From NCBI GenBank assembly GCA_964484135.1, contig CAZAEL010000013.1, forward strand, positions 1 through 55,942: DNA of 55,942 nt, read 5' to 3'. Position numbers and translations under genes: made by a program. Positions 8,113 through 16,509 of the stretch are shown here, piece by piece; positions within the stretch are counted from its first letter, which is position 1, and each line of letters begins with the position of its first letter. Origin of the DNA: CAZAEL01 sp964484135. Lineage in GTDB: Bacteria > Elusimicrobiota > Elusimicrobia > FEN-1173. The notes below the pieces were generated by a model. The model did not search any database. It was not told where the DNA came from and saw nothing but the letters and a program-made list of their open reading frames with translations.

Positions 8113-8141
8113 AGGATAACACTTAATTGGTCGTATTTCAA
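8113..8141 (-). promoter_or_regulatory. Promoter of the heavy-metal efflux operon
   Basis: The -35 TTGAAA (8136-8141) and -10 TATCCT (8113-8118) are spaced by 17 bp. The predicted start is about 2 nt before the ATG at 8104. The -35 lies inside the palindrome at 8136-8154, so a bound regulator would block RNA polymerase. Confidence 0.6.
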
Positions 8142-8154
8142 TCATCGATTGAAA
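8136..8154. promoter_or_regulatory. Perfect palindrome, candidate operator
   Basis: TTTCAATC-ATC-GATTGAAA is a perfect 8-bp inverted repeat with a 3-bp centre. It overlaps the -35 box of the metal-efflux operon and lies in the divergent region to the gene at 8214. This is the expected geometry for a dimeric repressor. No regulator gene lies nearby. Confidence 0.6.
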
Positions 8155-8178
8155 CGGATCAACCTCGCATCAAACCCT

Positions 8179-8206
8179 TTGTGCCTGGCTGGAAAAATCT
8201 TATAAT
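8179..8206 (+). promoter_or_regulatory. Promoter for the membrane protein at 8214, leaderless
   Basis: The -35 TTGTGC (8179-8184) and a perfect -10 TATAAT (8201-8206) are spaced by 16 bp. Seven nt separate the -10 from ATG 8214, so the mRNA should start at the AUG. Confidence 0.6.
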
Positions 8207-8213
8207 GGCGGCA

Positions 8214-8990
8214 ATGAATGCCACCCCTTCGCCTTCCGCGCCCGTGGCCCCGGCCCTGCTCCGGAAACAAACCTACGCCTGGGCCGTGGCCGCCCTGGTC
8301 CTGGCCGGGCTGACGGTTGCGGTCAAGGGCCTGTGGGGCAACGTTCCCACCCTCTGGGTGGGCCTGCCGGCCACCGCGTACGCGGCGTACGTGTTCTTTT
8401 GGAGCCGGTTTTATCCGCGGGTCTACCTGGGCAAGGGGCTGGCCCTGCTGGCCCTGGCCGTGAGCGGCGCGGTCACGTACGTGGCCTTCGGCGAGCTGGC
8501 CCACGCGCACATGTGGCGGCGGACCTTTCAACTGTCGCGGGAGCTGGTCCCCTTCCGGGACCCCCAGGGCTGGAGCGTCTCCCACCCCAAGCTTTGGTCC
8601 CACGAGGAACAGCGGGTCAGCGGCACCACCAACCACGTGTTCAAGCCCTCCAAGATCACGCCCGCCATGTACTTTTCCGTGACGTCGCGTCCCAACGTGG
8701 GAACCACGGACTTGACCCTGGTGGTGGACGGTTTTTTCCAGAACCTCCCCAAGAGCCGGGAGATCCAAATCCACGAGAAGACGCCCTTGACCCTTCCCAC
8801 GGGCCAGCCCGCGTACCGGCTCCTGTACAGCGAGCTTTCCCGGCGGATCCCCCTGAAGAGCGAGACCCTCTTCGTGCTGGACAAGTCCCGCCTCTACTTC
8901 CTGACCGTCAGCGCCGCCCCGCTCTGGTTCGACCGGCACCGGGATTACCTGGAAAGGCTGCTGGGGACCCTTACGCTTCCGCCTTCGTAA
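8214..8990 (+). CDS. Membrane-anchored protein of unknown function
   Basis: This 258-aa protein has three hydrophobic segments in its first 110 residues (around WAVAALVLAGLTVAV, LPATAYAAYVFFW and LALLALAVSGAVTYV) followed by a soluble domain of about 150 residues rich in beta strands. The soluble part resembles domains that bind small lipids or pigments only in general character, and no family was recognised. The ATG at 8214 was chosen because TATAAT ends 7 nt upstream; ATG 8205 would lie inside the -10 box. Its 3' end overlaps the convergent TVP38-type gene by 20 bp. Confidence 0.6.
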   Translation: MNATPSPSAPVAPALLRKQTYAWAVAALVLAGLTVAVKGLWGNVPTLWVGLPATAYAAYVFFWSRFYPRVYLGKGLALLALAVSGAVTYVAFGELAHAHMWRRTFQLSRELVPFRDPQGWSVSHPKLWSHEEQRVSGTTNHVFKPSKITPAMYFSVTSRPNVGTTDLTLVVDGFFQNLPKSREIQIHEKTPLTLPTGQPAYRLLYSELSRRIPLKSETLFVLDKSRLYFLTVSAAPLWFDRHRDYLERLLGTLTLPPS

Positions 8991-9588
8991 GACCCGCCCG
9001 TTTCCGGCTCTTCCAAAAAGCCGTCAGCCCCAGCAGGACCCCCAACCCGGCCAGCGCCCAGAACAGGGGCTGGCCTTTTTGCTTGAGCGCCTCCCGGAAC
9101 CCCGCCGCCCCCGACGCGGACAACACCTCCCAGAAGCTTCCCGAAAAATAGGTCAGGAAAAAGGTCCAAGGCAGGAAACCGAGGAACGAGGCGGCCAGGT
9201 ACTCCCCCCACCCGATCCGGGACAGGCCCGCCAGGTAGTTCAGCAGGCCGAAGGGCGGGAGCCCCAGCAGGCGCAGGGCCAGGAGCGTCTGGAACCCGGG
9301 AACGGAAAAAGATTCCTCCGCCCGGCGGAACTTTTCGCCCAGCCACCGCTCCAAGGGCGCGCGCCCCACCCGCCGCGCCAGGAAAAACGCCGCGGCGGCC
9401 CCCAGCAGGGCCGCGGTCATGTTGCAGAGCAACCCTCCCCGGATGCCGAACAGCACGCCCCCGGCCACCGGGAAAAGGCTGATGGGCAGGGCCAGACAGG
9501 CCAGGGCGTAGGCCAGGATGAAAACCACGGGCGCCCAGGGCTGGCCCTGGAGGGATTCCACGGCGCGAAGGAAGGCGTCCAGCGTCAA
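8971..9588 (-). CDS. TVP38/TMEM64 (VTT/DedA-like) family membrane protein
   Basis: This 205-aa inner-membrane protein has the VTT-domain layout: hydrophobic segments flanking a conserved core with LPISLFPVAGGVLFG, then FFLARRVGR, and the re-entrant motif LRLLGLPPFGLLNYLAGLS. Proteins of this superfamily take part in lipid scrambling or undecaprenyl-phosphate recycling in some bacteria. It starts one base after the stop of the SSS symporter gene, so it is the last gene of the murQ-namZ operon. A role in wall-lipid recycling would fit but is inference. Confidence 0.85.
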   Translation of the reverse strand: MTLDAFLRAVESLQGQPWAPVVFILAYALACLALPISLFPVAGGVLFGIRGGLLCNMTAALLGAAAAFFLARRVGRAPLERWLGEKFRRAEESFSVPGFQTLLALRLLGLPPFGLLNYLAGLSRIGWGEYLAASFLGFLPWTFFLTYFSGSFWEVLSASGAAGFREALKQKGQPLFWALAGLGVLLGLTAFWKSRKRAGLTKAEA

Positions 9589-9589
9589 T

Positions 9590-11113
9590 TCAAGACCTCT
9601 CTTTTTCCCGGTCCATCAGGGGAGCCAGGGCCCAGGCCCCGCAGAACGTCAGGACCGTCCCCAGGATCACCAGCCAGCTCCAGCCCAGGGGCAGGATCTT
9701 CAATTCCGAGAGGACCAGCAGGACCGCGTTGACCGCCGCGCTCAGGACCATGGCCGCCACGTTGGCGCGGTTGCTCCGCCGTTCCGTCAGGAGCCCCAGC
9801 AGGAACACGCCCAGGAGCGAACCGAAGGTCACGCCCCCGATCTTGAAGGCCAGCCACAGGATCTTGTCGAAGAAGCTAAACCCGTACGCCAGAAGCCCCA
9901 GCGCCGCGCCGAACAGGACCACGCCGAGACGGGACACCCGCAGATAATGTTTGTCGTCGGGCTCGGCGCTCCCTCCCGCGCGCGCCCGCCGGGCCCGGAA
10001 CGGTTTGTACAGGTCCGTCACGAAGGAGGCGGACAGGGAGGCGAGGGGCGAATCGATGCTGGCCAGCACGATGGCGGACAACAGCAAACCCCTCAAAAAC
10101 CCGGGCATGGCCTGGCCGATGAAGTGCGGGAAGATTTCATCCGTTTTCGCCGGCAGGGCGAGCTGCGGGTTCTGGCCGTAGAACACGAAGAGCCCGGCGC
10201 CGATGGACAGGTGGATCAGCAGCACCGTGAGGCTGGCCGGGATGGTCAGGGCCATGGTGCGCTGGCTTTCTTTGCGCGTTTCCACGGTGAGGAGCCTCTG
10301 CATCAGGTCCTGGTCCGTGCCGAAGGCGGCCAAAGAGCCGAAGAGCCCGTTCAACACGGCCAGCCACAGGATGTTGGGGTTGGTGAAGACCTCCTTCCAG
10401 AACCCCGGATCGGCGGCGGAGGGGCCCCAGTCCCAGACATGCAGGCGGCCGGCCGCCGCGGCCGCGTCCAGGACCGCGGGGAGCCCGCCCTGGATGCGGC
10501 TCCCCAAAAACAGCAGCGTCGCGATCCCCCCGCCCAGGAAGACCAGGGCCTGGAGCACGTTGGTCCAGACCACGGCCTTGATCCCGCCCAGGGCGATGTA
10601 CGCCACCCCCACCAGGATGAAAAGGAAGATGCACCGGGAGATGGGCCAGCCCAGGAGCACGGACAGGGCCAGGGCCGCGGCCATGAGCCGCACCCCGGAG
10701 CCCACCAGCCGCGTGACGAAGAAAAACAGGGATCCGGCGGCCTGGGTGGCCTGGCCGAATCGGGCGCCCAAAAATTGATAGATGGTCACGCAGTCGAACT
10801 TATAAAAAGCCGGGATGAACAGGTACGCGATGATCAGGCGCGCGGCGGCCGAGCCGATGAAGAACTGGAGGTATTCCCAGTTCTCGGAGTACGCCACCGC
10901 GGGGACGGAGATGATGGTCACGGCGCTGACCTCCGTGGCCACGAAGGACAGGCAGGCGGCCCAGCCCGGGACTTTCCGCCCGCCCAAAAAGAACTGGCCC
11001 GTGGAGGTCTGCTGTTTTCTGAGGAAGACGCCCACCCCCACCATGGCCAGGAGCAGGCCGGCCAAGACGGCGAAATCGGGCGCGGACAGCGGGGTGTTCG
11101 GGAACCAGGTCAT
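9590..11113 (-). CDS. Sodium:solute symporter family protein, candidate MurNAc transporter
   Basis: This 507-aa inner-membrane protein has the SSS (LeuT-fold) layout with about 13 TM segments. Recognisable elements are FFLGGRKVPGWAACLSFVATEVSAVTIISVPA near TM2 (conserved GGR and the Na+-site region), FLGARFGQ, and SAIVLASIDSPLASLSASFVTDLY near TM8, where Ser/Thr residues coordinate Na+. It overlaps namZ as ATGA. Gene order (murQ-namZ-symporter) suggests that it imports a sugar released by NamZ. Substrate is inference. Confidence 0.85.
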   Translation of the reverse strand: MTWFPNTPLSAPDFAVLAGLLLAMVGVGVFLRKQQTSTGQFFLGGRKVPGWAACLSFVATEVSAVTIISVPAVAYSENWEYLQFFIGSAAARLIIAYLFIPAFYKFDCVTIYQFLGARFGQATQAAGSLFFFVTRLVGSGVRLMAAALALSVLLGWPISRCIFLFILVGVAYIALGGIKAVVWTNVLQALVFLGGGIATLLFLGSRIQGGLPAVLDAAAAAGRLHVWDWGPSAADPGFWKEVFTNPNILWLAVLNGLFGSLAAFGTDQDLMQRLLTVETRKESQRTMALTIPASLTVLLIHLSIGAGLFVFYGQNPQLALPAKTDEIFPHFIGQAMPGFLRGLLLSAIVLASIDSPLASLSASFVTDLYKPFRARRARAGGSAEPDDKHYLRVSRLGVVLFGAALGLLAYGFSFFDKILWLAFKIGGVTFGSLLGVFLLGLLTERRSNRANVAAMVLSAAVNAVLLVLSELKILPLGWSWLVILGTVLTFCGAWALAPLMDREKERS

Positions 11114-12333
11114 TGATAAAGCAGGTGGGGCAGGCGGATTTTTTCGAATTCCGCCGCGCTCTTGTGGAACCGGTCCAGGATCTCTTGGGCCGGGGCGCCG
11201 GCCTTGAACAGGGTCTCAAAGGCGTCGGAGCCCGCCATGCGGGGCATCTCGGCCCAGCGGGGCTGAAAGTCCGCCGGCGACAGATCCCTTAACGCGCAGG
11301 CCGCCTGCACGAAGACGTCCACGGGCCGGGCCGCGCGGGGGTCCGTGACGAGCACGCGGACGCCCCGGCACCGCCGTCCCGCGTACAAATCGCTTTTGGG
11401 CGTGAAGGCGGCGGGCTTGAAGCGGACGCCGGGGAGCTTGAGGCGGTTGAGGCGGCGGCTCAAGGCTTCGCCGTCCATCCAGGGCGCGCCGAACACCTCA
11501 AAGGGCCGCGGCGTGCCCCGCCCCACGGACACGTTCGTCGCCTCGAACATCCCGACGCCGCAGTACAGCAGGGCCGCGCGCGGGCCGCGGATGTTGGGCG
11601 AAGGCGGCAGGAAACGCAGGCCCGTCTCCTCCCAGAGGAACTCCCTCCGCCATCCTTCGAGAGGGACCACGGTGAGCGGCGCGTTCAGGCCGGCCCTGTC
11701 CTTGTGGAGGCGGGCGATCTCGCCCACGGTCAGGCCGTGGCGGGCGGGGATGGAGTAATACGCGGTGAAGTGCCTGACGGCTTCGTCCAGGATTTCCCCC
11801 TCCACCACCGCGCCGCCGCAGGGGTTGGGCCGGTCCAGCACGTAAAACGTCAGGCCCGCCTTGGCCGCCTCTTCCAGGGCGTATCCCAGGGTGGTGATGT
11901 ACGTGTAAAAACGGGCGCCCGCGTCCTGGACGTCGAACACCAGCGCGTCCAGGCCCCGGAGCATGTCCGGCGTGGGCCGGCGCGTCTCGCCGTACAGGCT
12001 GTACACGGGGATGTCCGCGCCGGGCAGCCGGCCGTCCTCCACCCTCCGTCCGTGGGCGATGCGGCCGGTGAATCCGTGCTCCGGGGAAAAGACCGCGGCC
12101 AGGGTCACGCCCGGCGCCCGCCGCAGCAGGTCCGCGGCGTGGACGCCCCGCGCGTTCAGGGCCGTGTGGTTGGCGATCAACCCGATCCGTTTGCCCTTCA
12201 AGGGGGCGAAGCCTTCGGATTCGAGGACGTCCAGGCCCGTGCGGGTCCGGGCGGAAAGGCCCGCGGCCAAAAAGAGGAGGGCCAGCAGCGCGCCGCCGCG
12301 CCGCGTTGCGTTGCGCCGGAAGGCGCGGGTCAT
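11110..12333 (-). CDS. namZ: Exo-beta-N-acetylmuramidase NamZ (DUF1343 family)
   Basis: NamZ releases N-acetylmuramic acid from the non-reducing end of peptidoglycan fragments. The protein is 407 aa with an N-terminal signal peptide (GGALLALLFLAAGLSARTRTG), so it works outside the cytoplasm. Family landmarks are GLIANHTALNARG, FSPEHGFTG, DIPVYSLYGETRRPTPDML, LVFDVQDAGARFYTYITTL, LDRPNPCGG and FLPPSPNIRGPRAALLYCGVGMFE. It overlaps murQ upstream and the symporter downstream, both as ATGA. It feeds MurNAc into the MurQ pathway. Confidence 0.92.
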   Translation of the reverse strand: MTRAFRRNATRRGGALLALLFLAAGLSARTRTGLDVLESEGFAPLKGKRIGLIANHTALNARGVHAADLLRRAPGVTLAAVFSPEHGFTGRIAHGRRVEDGRLPGADIPVYSLYGETRRPTPDMLRGLDALVFDVQDAGARFYTYITTLGYALEEAAKAGLTFYVLDRPNPCGGAVVEGEILDEAVRHFTAYYSIPARHGLTVGEIARLHKDRAGLNAPLTVVPLEGWRREFLWEETGLRFLPPSPNIRGPRAALLYCGVGMFEATNVSVGRGTPRPFEVFGAPWMDGEALSRRLNRLKLPGVRFKPAAFTPKSDLYAGRRCRGVRVLVTDPRAARPVDVFVQAACALRDLSPADFQPRWAEMPRMAGSDAFETLFKAGAPAQEILDRFHKSAAEFEKIRLPHLLYQ

Positions 12334-13223
12334 TTCAAGGCCAGATGGAGGACCCCTTTGGCCTTGCGCAGGCGTTTTTCGGCCTCCGCGCGGGAAATGT
12401 TCAGCCGGGCCATGAGGATGGCGGTCTTGACGCGGCCGCCGGATCGTTTGAAACAGCGGGCGGCTTCGTCTTCCGGCACGCCGCCGAGGCTTCGAATGAG
12501 CCGGAGCCCCCGCGCCACCAGCTTGCGGGACCGCGGCTGGAGGTCCACCATCCAGTGCCGGTACACCTTGCCCAGGCGGACCATGGAGAGGGTGGTGAGC
12601 ATGTTGAGGACCATCTTGCAGGCGGTGCCGGCCTTGAGCCGCGTGGAGCCGGTCAGCACCTCGGGACCGACGGAGGGCGCGATGACCGCGTCCGCCAAAG
12701 ACCCGACCGCGGCCCGGGGGTTGCAGGTCACCAAAATGGTGCGGGCGCCCCGCCGCCGGGCCCGCCCGAGCGCGGCCAGCACGAAGGGCGTCACCCCGCT
12801 GGCGGCCACGCCCACCAGCACGTCCCCTCGCCGGACGAGCCGTTTCACGGCCCGTTCCGCCTCCAGGGCGCGGTCTTCGGCCCCCTCCTGGGAACGGAAC
12901 ACGGCCGCGGGACCCCCGGCCATGAGGGACCGGACCAGGCCCGGCGGGGTGTCGAAGGTGGGCGGGCATTCCGCCGCCTCCAGCACGCCCAGCCGTCCGC
13001 TGGTGCCGGCGCCGGCGAAAAACAGCCGCCCGCCCCTTCGCAGCGCGGGAACGATGAGGCCCGCGGCCCGCGCCACGTCCTTGAGGACCCGCCCCACCGC
13101 TTTCACGACGCGGGCGTCCTCCCGGTTCATGAGACGGGCCAGCGAGGCCGGAGACAGGGAATCCAAGTTTCGGGAACGGGGGTTGGGCTGTTCCGTGGGC
13201 AATAGGCCGTATTCGACGGTCAT
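12330..13223 (-). CDS. murQ: N-acetylmuramic acid 6-phosphate etherase
   Basis: MurQ cleaves the D-lactyl ether of MurNAc-6-phosphate to give GlcNAc-6-phosphate in the cytoplasm. The 297-aa protein has the SIS-domain fold. It shows the N-terminal TEQPNPRSRNLDSL, the phosphate-binding FFAGAGTSGRLGVLEAAECPPTF, SLMAGG, VGVAASGVTPFVLAAL and GPEVLTGSTRLKAGTACKMVLNMLTT. The ATG at 13223 is fixed by an in-frame stop 15 nt upstream. Its Shine-Dalgarno is unusually far away and separated by a hairpin (see 13224-13264). Confidence 0.94.
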   Translation of the reverse strand: MTVEYGLLPTEQPNPRSRNLDSLSPASLARLMNREDARVVKAVGRVLKDVARAAGLIVPALRRGGRLFFAGAGTSGRLGVLEAAECPPTFDTPPGLVRSLMAGGPAAVFRSQEGAEDRALEAERAVKRLVRRGDVLVGVAASGVTPFVLAALGRARRRGARTILVTCNPRAAVGSLADAVIAPSVGPEVLTGSTRLKAGTACKMVLNMLTTLSMVRLGKVYRHWMVDLQPRSRKLVARGLRLIRSLGGVPEDEAARCFKRSGGRVKTAILMARLNISRAEAEKRLRKAKGVLHLALK

Positions 13224-13264
13224 GGGGCGGGCCGATCAACGCCGGCCCGAAAAACCTCCTCCTT
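13224..13264 (-). promoter_or_regulatory. murQ leader: distant Shine-Dalgarno bridged by a hairpin
   Basis: AAGGAGGAGG (13255-13264) is a near-perfect Shine-Dalgarno sequence, 31 nt before the murQ AUG. Between them lie UUUUU, a hairpin (CGGGCCG/CGGCCCG, 13228-13249, 8-nt loop) and CCCC. If the hairpin forms, the effective spacing is 5 plus 4, or 9 nt, which is normal. Confidence 0.6.
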
Positions 13265-13335
13265 GGATTCCGCGGCCAGAGGCCGGCGGAGGTCCCGGCG
13301 CGCGGGACCGCATGGCGCTTATTCTATGATATTTT

Positions 13336-14883
13336 CTATCCGAAAGAATTCGCCCGGACGTAGTCCCCGAGGGAGCGTTCCTCGGTCCGCCCGTCGTGGG
13401 GGCGGAGCGTTTGCCGAAGGAAGACGCAGGTCCTCGCGCCGGAGGACAAGAACGCCGCGCGCGCGCCCACCCGCGCCAGGAGCACATAGTCCGGGGGGAG
13501 GGCTTCCCTCACGGAAGCGCTGTACGCAATGACCAGCACCCCCGCCTTCTTCGCGGCAACCTCGGTCTGCCGCGGCAGGGACAAGCGGCCCGGAGGCAGG
13601 AGCCTGGTCCTCCCCGGCGCCGCGATTTCGATGATCCTGTGGGAATAGGAATCCCAAAAAGGGACGGACGGATCCAGCGGGTGGGTTTCATAAAGGACCA
13701 GGGGAAGGTCCTCCCGGGAAAACAGGGATTCCATCCGGATCAGGGCCTCGGCCAGCGCCAGCACCCCGCCGGACGTGGGCGGGGGACGGTATTCCCAACG
13801 CACCGTCTTGAAAAACGCGAACGTTCCTCCCCCCAGGACCGCGAAAAGCAGGAGGGCGCGTCCGGCGCCTCCCTTCAGGGTCTCCAGCGTCCTTTGCAGG
13901 AAGGGCAGGCCCAACGGCGCCCAAAGCGCCGTGAAAAGCAGGGCGATCCGCGCGGGCGCGGCGGGCGGAAGCAGCCACGCATAGGGCGCCAGGAAGGCCA
14001 GGAAGAACAGGGCGACGCAGAGTTTGTACAGGTCGAAGGCGGGGCCGCGGCGTCGGAGGAAGGCCGTCAGACCGAACAGGAGGGCGGCGGGGCTGAGGAA
14101 GAAGAAGGTCTTCAGCCAGTCCCAGACGCCTTGAAAGAGGCGGGACGAGCGCACCTGGTTCTCGAACATGTCCGCATGGGGAAGGCTGAAAATGGCCGCG
14201 ATCAAGAGGCCGCCGCCCGCCCGCGCGGCGATGTCCCAGCCATTGGGGGCCCGTTTCCCGCCCGCCGGAAGGGCCAGGAGCACGACGGCAACGAGGAGGA
14301 GCGAAATTTCGACGCGGGTCAGCGCGCCCAGGGCGATGAGGAGGATCGCGGCGGAAAGCGGCAGGTGTGGTCTCGGAAAAGGTCGTTGCGCGAAGCGCAC
14401 GAAGAAGACCATGCCGGAAACGGCCAGGCACCCGCCCAGGATTTCCTGGGACGGCGACAGGGACAGGTTGTTGAAGACGTTTTTCCCGCCGACCAGAAAA
14501 ACGGGGAGCAGGGCCAGCGGCGGGCTTTGGGGCGCGAGGGCGCGGCCCAGGGCATAAAGGCCGGCCAGGTACAGGCCCGAGAACAGGACCGTCAACAGGG
14601 CGGGCGCCGCCCAGAAAGGGGAAACGACGCGGGACGTCCAGGAGGTCAGAGCGAGGAGGAGCGGGTTCCAATCGCTCCATTGGTCGTCCTGGAACACCCT
14701 GGACCATTCTGGGTGGTCCCGCCATGACATGGCTTTCAGGAGGAAGGTGAGGTCGTCGAACCGGAAAAAATGAAAACCGGCGTCCGCGTTCAACAGGCAA
14801 AAGAGCAGATAGGCCGTCCGCAGGAGGAGGAAGAGGACCAGGACGATCAGGGGCCACATCGTGTCGGAACGCGAATTTGTCAT
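13336..14883 (-). CDS. Polytopic membrane protein, possible GT-C type glycosyltransferase
   Basis: This 515-aa protein has about ten hydrophobic segments in its first 370 residues and a soluble C-terminal domain. After TM1 comes an acidic loop (FRFDDLTFLLKAMSW), a position where GT-C glycosyltransferases carry catalytic Asp residues. No clear family match was recognised, and the catalytic assignment is inference. It lies divergent from nagZ and upstream of murQ, so a role in wall or surface glycan assembly is possible. An in-frame ATG eight codons downstream is an alternative start. Confidence 0.6.
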   Translation of the reverse strand: MTNSRSDTMWPLIVLVLFLLLRTAYLLFCLLNADAGFHFFRFDDLTFLLKAMSWRDHPEWSRVFQDDQWSDWNPLLLALTSWTSRVVSPFWAAPALLTVLFSGLYLAGLYALGRALAPQSPPLALLPVFLVGGKNVFNNLSLSPSQEILGGCLAVSGMVFFVRFAQRPFPRPHLPLSAAILLIALGALTRVEISLLLVAVVLLALPAGGKRAPNGWDIAARAGGGLLIAAIFSLPHADMFENQVRSSRLFQGVWDWLKTFFFLSPAALLFGLTAFLRRRGPAFDLYKLCVALFFLAFLAPYAWLLPPAAPARIALLFTALWAPLGLPFLQRTLETLKGGAGRALLLFAVLGGGTFAFFKTVRWEYRPPPTSGGVLALAEALIRMESLFSREDLPLVLYETHPLDPSVPFWDSYSHRIIEIAAPGRTRLLPPGRLSLPRQTEVAAKKAGVLVIAYSASVREALPPDYVLLARVGARAAFLSSGARTCVFLRQTLRPHDGRTEERSLGDYVRANSFG

Positions 14884-14946
14884 GTCCGATGGCGTCTATG
14901 TTACAAAACAACGCGGACGAATTCACGGCTCCCTGGTCGGCCGCGC

Positions 14947-14976
14947 TTGCAAAGCGGAACGGGGACTTGCTAGGGT
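14947..14976 (+). promoter_or_regulatory. Candidate promoter of nagZ, leaderless
   Basis: TTGCAA (14947-14952) and TAGGGT (14971-14976) are spaced by 18 bp. Six nt separate the -10 from the GTG at 14983. The -10 is a weak match (3 of 6), but the spacing repeats the pattern at 2884 and 8179. Confidence 0.4.
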
Positions 14977-14982
14977 AATGCC

Positions 14983-16509
14983 GTGAACCTGGAGGAACTG
15001 GTCGGCAGAACGCTGGTCTTCGGCATCCCGGGAACCCGGGCGCGGCCCGCGGACGTGCGCCTTTTCCGTGAAACCCATGCCGGCGGGTTGATCCTGTACC
15101 GGATCAATTTTGAATCTCCGGCCCAGACACGACGGCTCATCCGGGACCTGGAGGAATCTTTGGGCCGGCGGCTCCTGGTGGCGGTGGACCATGAGGGCGG
15201 CCGCGTGGTGATGTTCCAAAGGGGCGTCACGGTGTTCCCCGACAACCTGGCCTTCGGCCAGGGCGGGTACGAGGCGGACGCGCGGCTGCAAGGAGAGATT
15301 GAGGCCCGGGAACTGCGGCGGCTGGGCGTGGACCTGAATTTTTCGCCGGTGGCGGACGTGCTCACCGACGCCTTCAGCCCCAACATCGGCATCCGTTCCT
15401 ACGGCAAGGACCCGGGCCAGGCCGCCGGCCTGGCCGCGGCCCGCATCCGCGCCATGCAGGAGGAAGGACTCTCCGCCTGCGTCAAGCATTTCCCCGGCCT
15501 GGGGCCGGCCTCCCTGGACCCCCATTTGCAACTGCCCGTCATCTCCTGCGGCTGGAAGGAGATGGAGCGGACCCACCTTCCCCCCTTTCTCAAGGCCATT
15601 GAAGCCGGCGTGGACGCGGTCATGTCCTCCCACCCCCTCTATCCCCGTCTGGACCCGTCGCCCCGCACGCCCGCCACCTTTTCCCGCCGCCTCATCAACG
15701 GTCTTTTGCGGGACGAGCTGGGGTTTGGCGGCGTCATCGTTTCGGACGACCTCGAGATGGGCGCTTTGCGGCGGCTCTGCTCGGTGGGCCGCGCCGCGGT
15801 CCGCGCGGCTGCGGCGGGCCACGACCTGCTCCTGGTCTGCCACGGCGCGGAGAACCAGCGCCGGGCCCACCGCGCCCTCCTGGAGGCGTACCGGAACCGC
15901 GAGCTTTCCACGGATGACCTGGAAAAGAGCGCGGCGCGCCTCCGGGCCCTGGAAAACCGGCGCGCGGAGCGTTTCGCGGCCGGGGCCCCTCGGGCCGAGC
16001 CGGAGGGCGCGGCCCTGGCCCTGGGCGTGGCCCGCCGGGCCGTGTCCGTGACGGGCACCCTTCCCTCTTTGGACGGGGCTTCCCTCAACGTGGTTTTTCC
16101 CAGGCTTTCCGCCCTGGGCGCCCGGATCATGGTGGAGCCGGAACTGGAAAAGGAGGCCGCGTTCATCAAACGGCGCCTCAAGGGGCACAAAGGCCCCAAA
16201 AAGGTCCACATCGTCCCCCTGGATTCCCGGAACCGCGAATCGGCCAAGGCCGTTGCCTCCGCGAAGGAGGCGGACGTCACGGTTTACTTTTGTTACGACG
16301 CCCATCTGGACAAGACCTGTAAGCGCCTGTTGGAGGCTCTCCAAAAGGCCGCGAAAAAATTGATCCTTGTGCTGCTGCGGGACCCCTATGACCGGGAATA
16401 CGCCGAGCCCGGCACCGCGGTGGTCACGGCGTACGGATGGCGGGTTTGCCAGATCCGGGCCTGCCTTGAAAAGATTTTGGGAAAGGCATCTTCGGTCCAT
16501 GGCCCATAG
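14983..16509 (+). CDS. nagZ: Beta-N-acetylhexosaminidase (GH3), NagZ
   Basis: NagZ removes GlcNAc from muropeptides or muro-oligosaccharides. The 508-aa protein has no signal peptide, so it should be cytoplasmic. GH3 landmarks are VDHEGGRVVMFQRGVT, FSPVADVLTD, CVKHFPGLGPASLDPHL with the Asp-x-His dyad typical of NagZ, and IVSDDLEMGAL with the nucleophile Asp. The usual KHFPGHG has Leu in place of His. A C-terminal domain of about 170 residues resembles the longer GH3 forms. GTG start, probably leaderless. The kinase gene follows with an 11-nt overlap. Confidence 0.9.
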   Translation: MNLEELVGRTLVFGIPGTRARPADVRLFRETHAGGLILYRINFESPAQTRRLIRDLEESLGRRLLVAVDHEGGRVVMFQRGVTVFPDNLAFGQGGYEADARLQGEIEARELRRLGVDLNFSPVADVLTDAFSPNIGIRSYGKDPGQAAGLAAARIRAMQEEGLSACVKHFPGLGPASLDPHLQLPVISCGWKEMERTHLPPFLKAIEAGVDAVMSSHPLYPRLDPSPRTPATFSRRLINGLLRDELGFGGVIVSDDLEMGALRRLCSVGRAAVRAAAAGHDLLLVCHGAENQRRAHRALLEAYRNRELSTDDLEKSAARLRALENRRAERFAAGAPRAEPEGAALALGVARRAVSVTGTLPSLDGASLNVVFPRLSALGARIMVEPELEKEAAFIKRRLKGHKGPKKVHIVPLDSRNRESAKAVASAKEADVTVYFCYDAHLDKTCKRLLEALQKAAKKLILVLLRDPYDREYAEPGTAVVTAYGWRVCQIRACLEKILGKASSVHGP

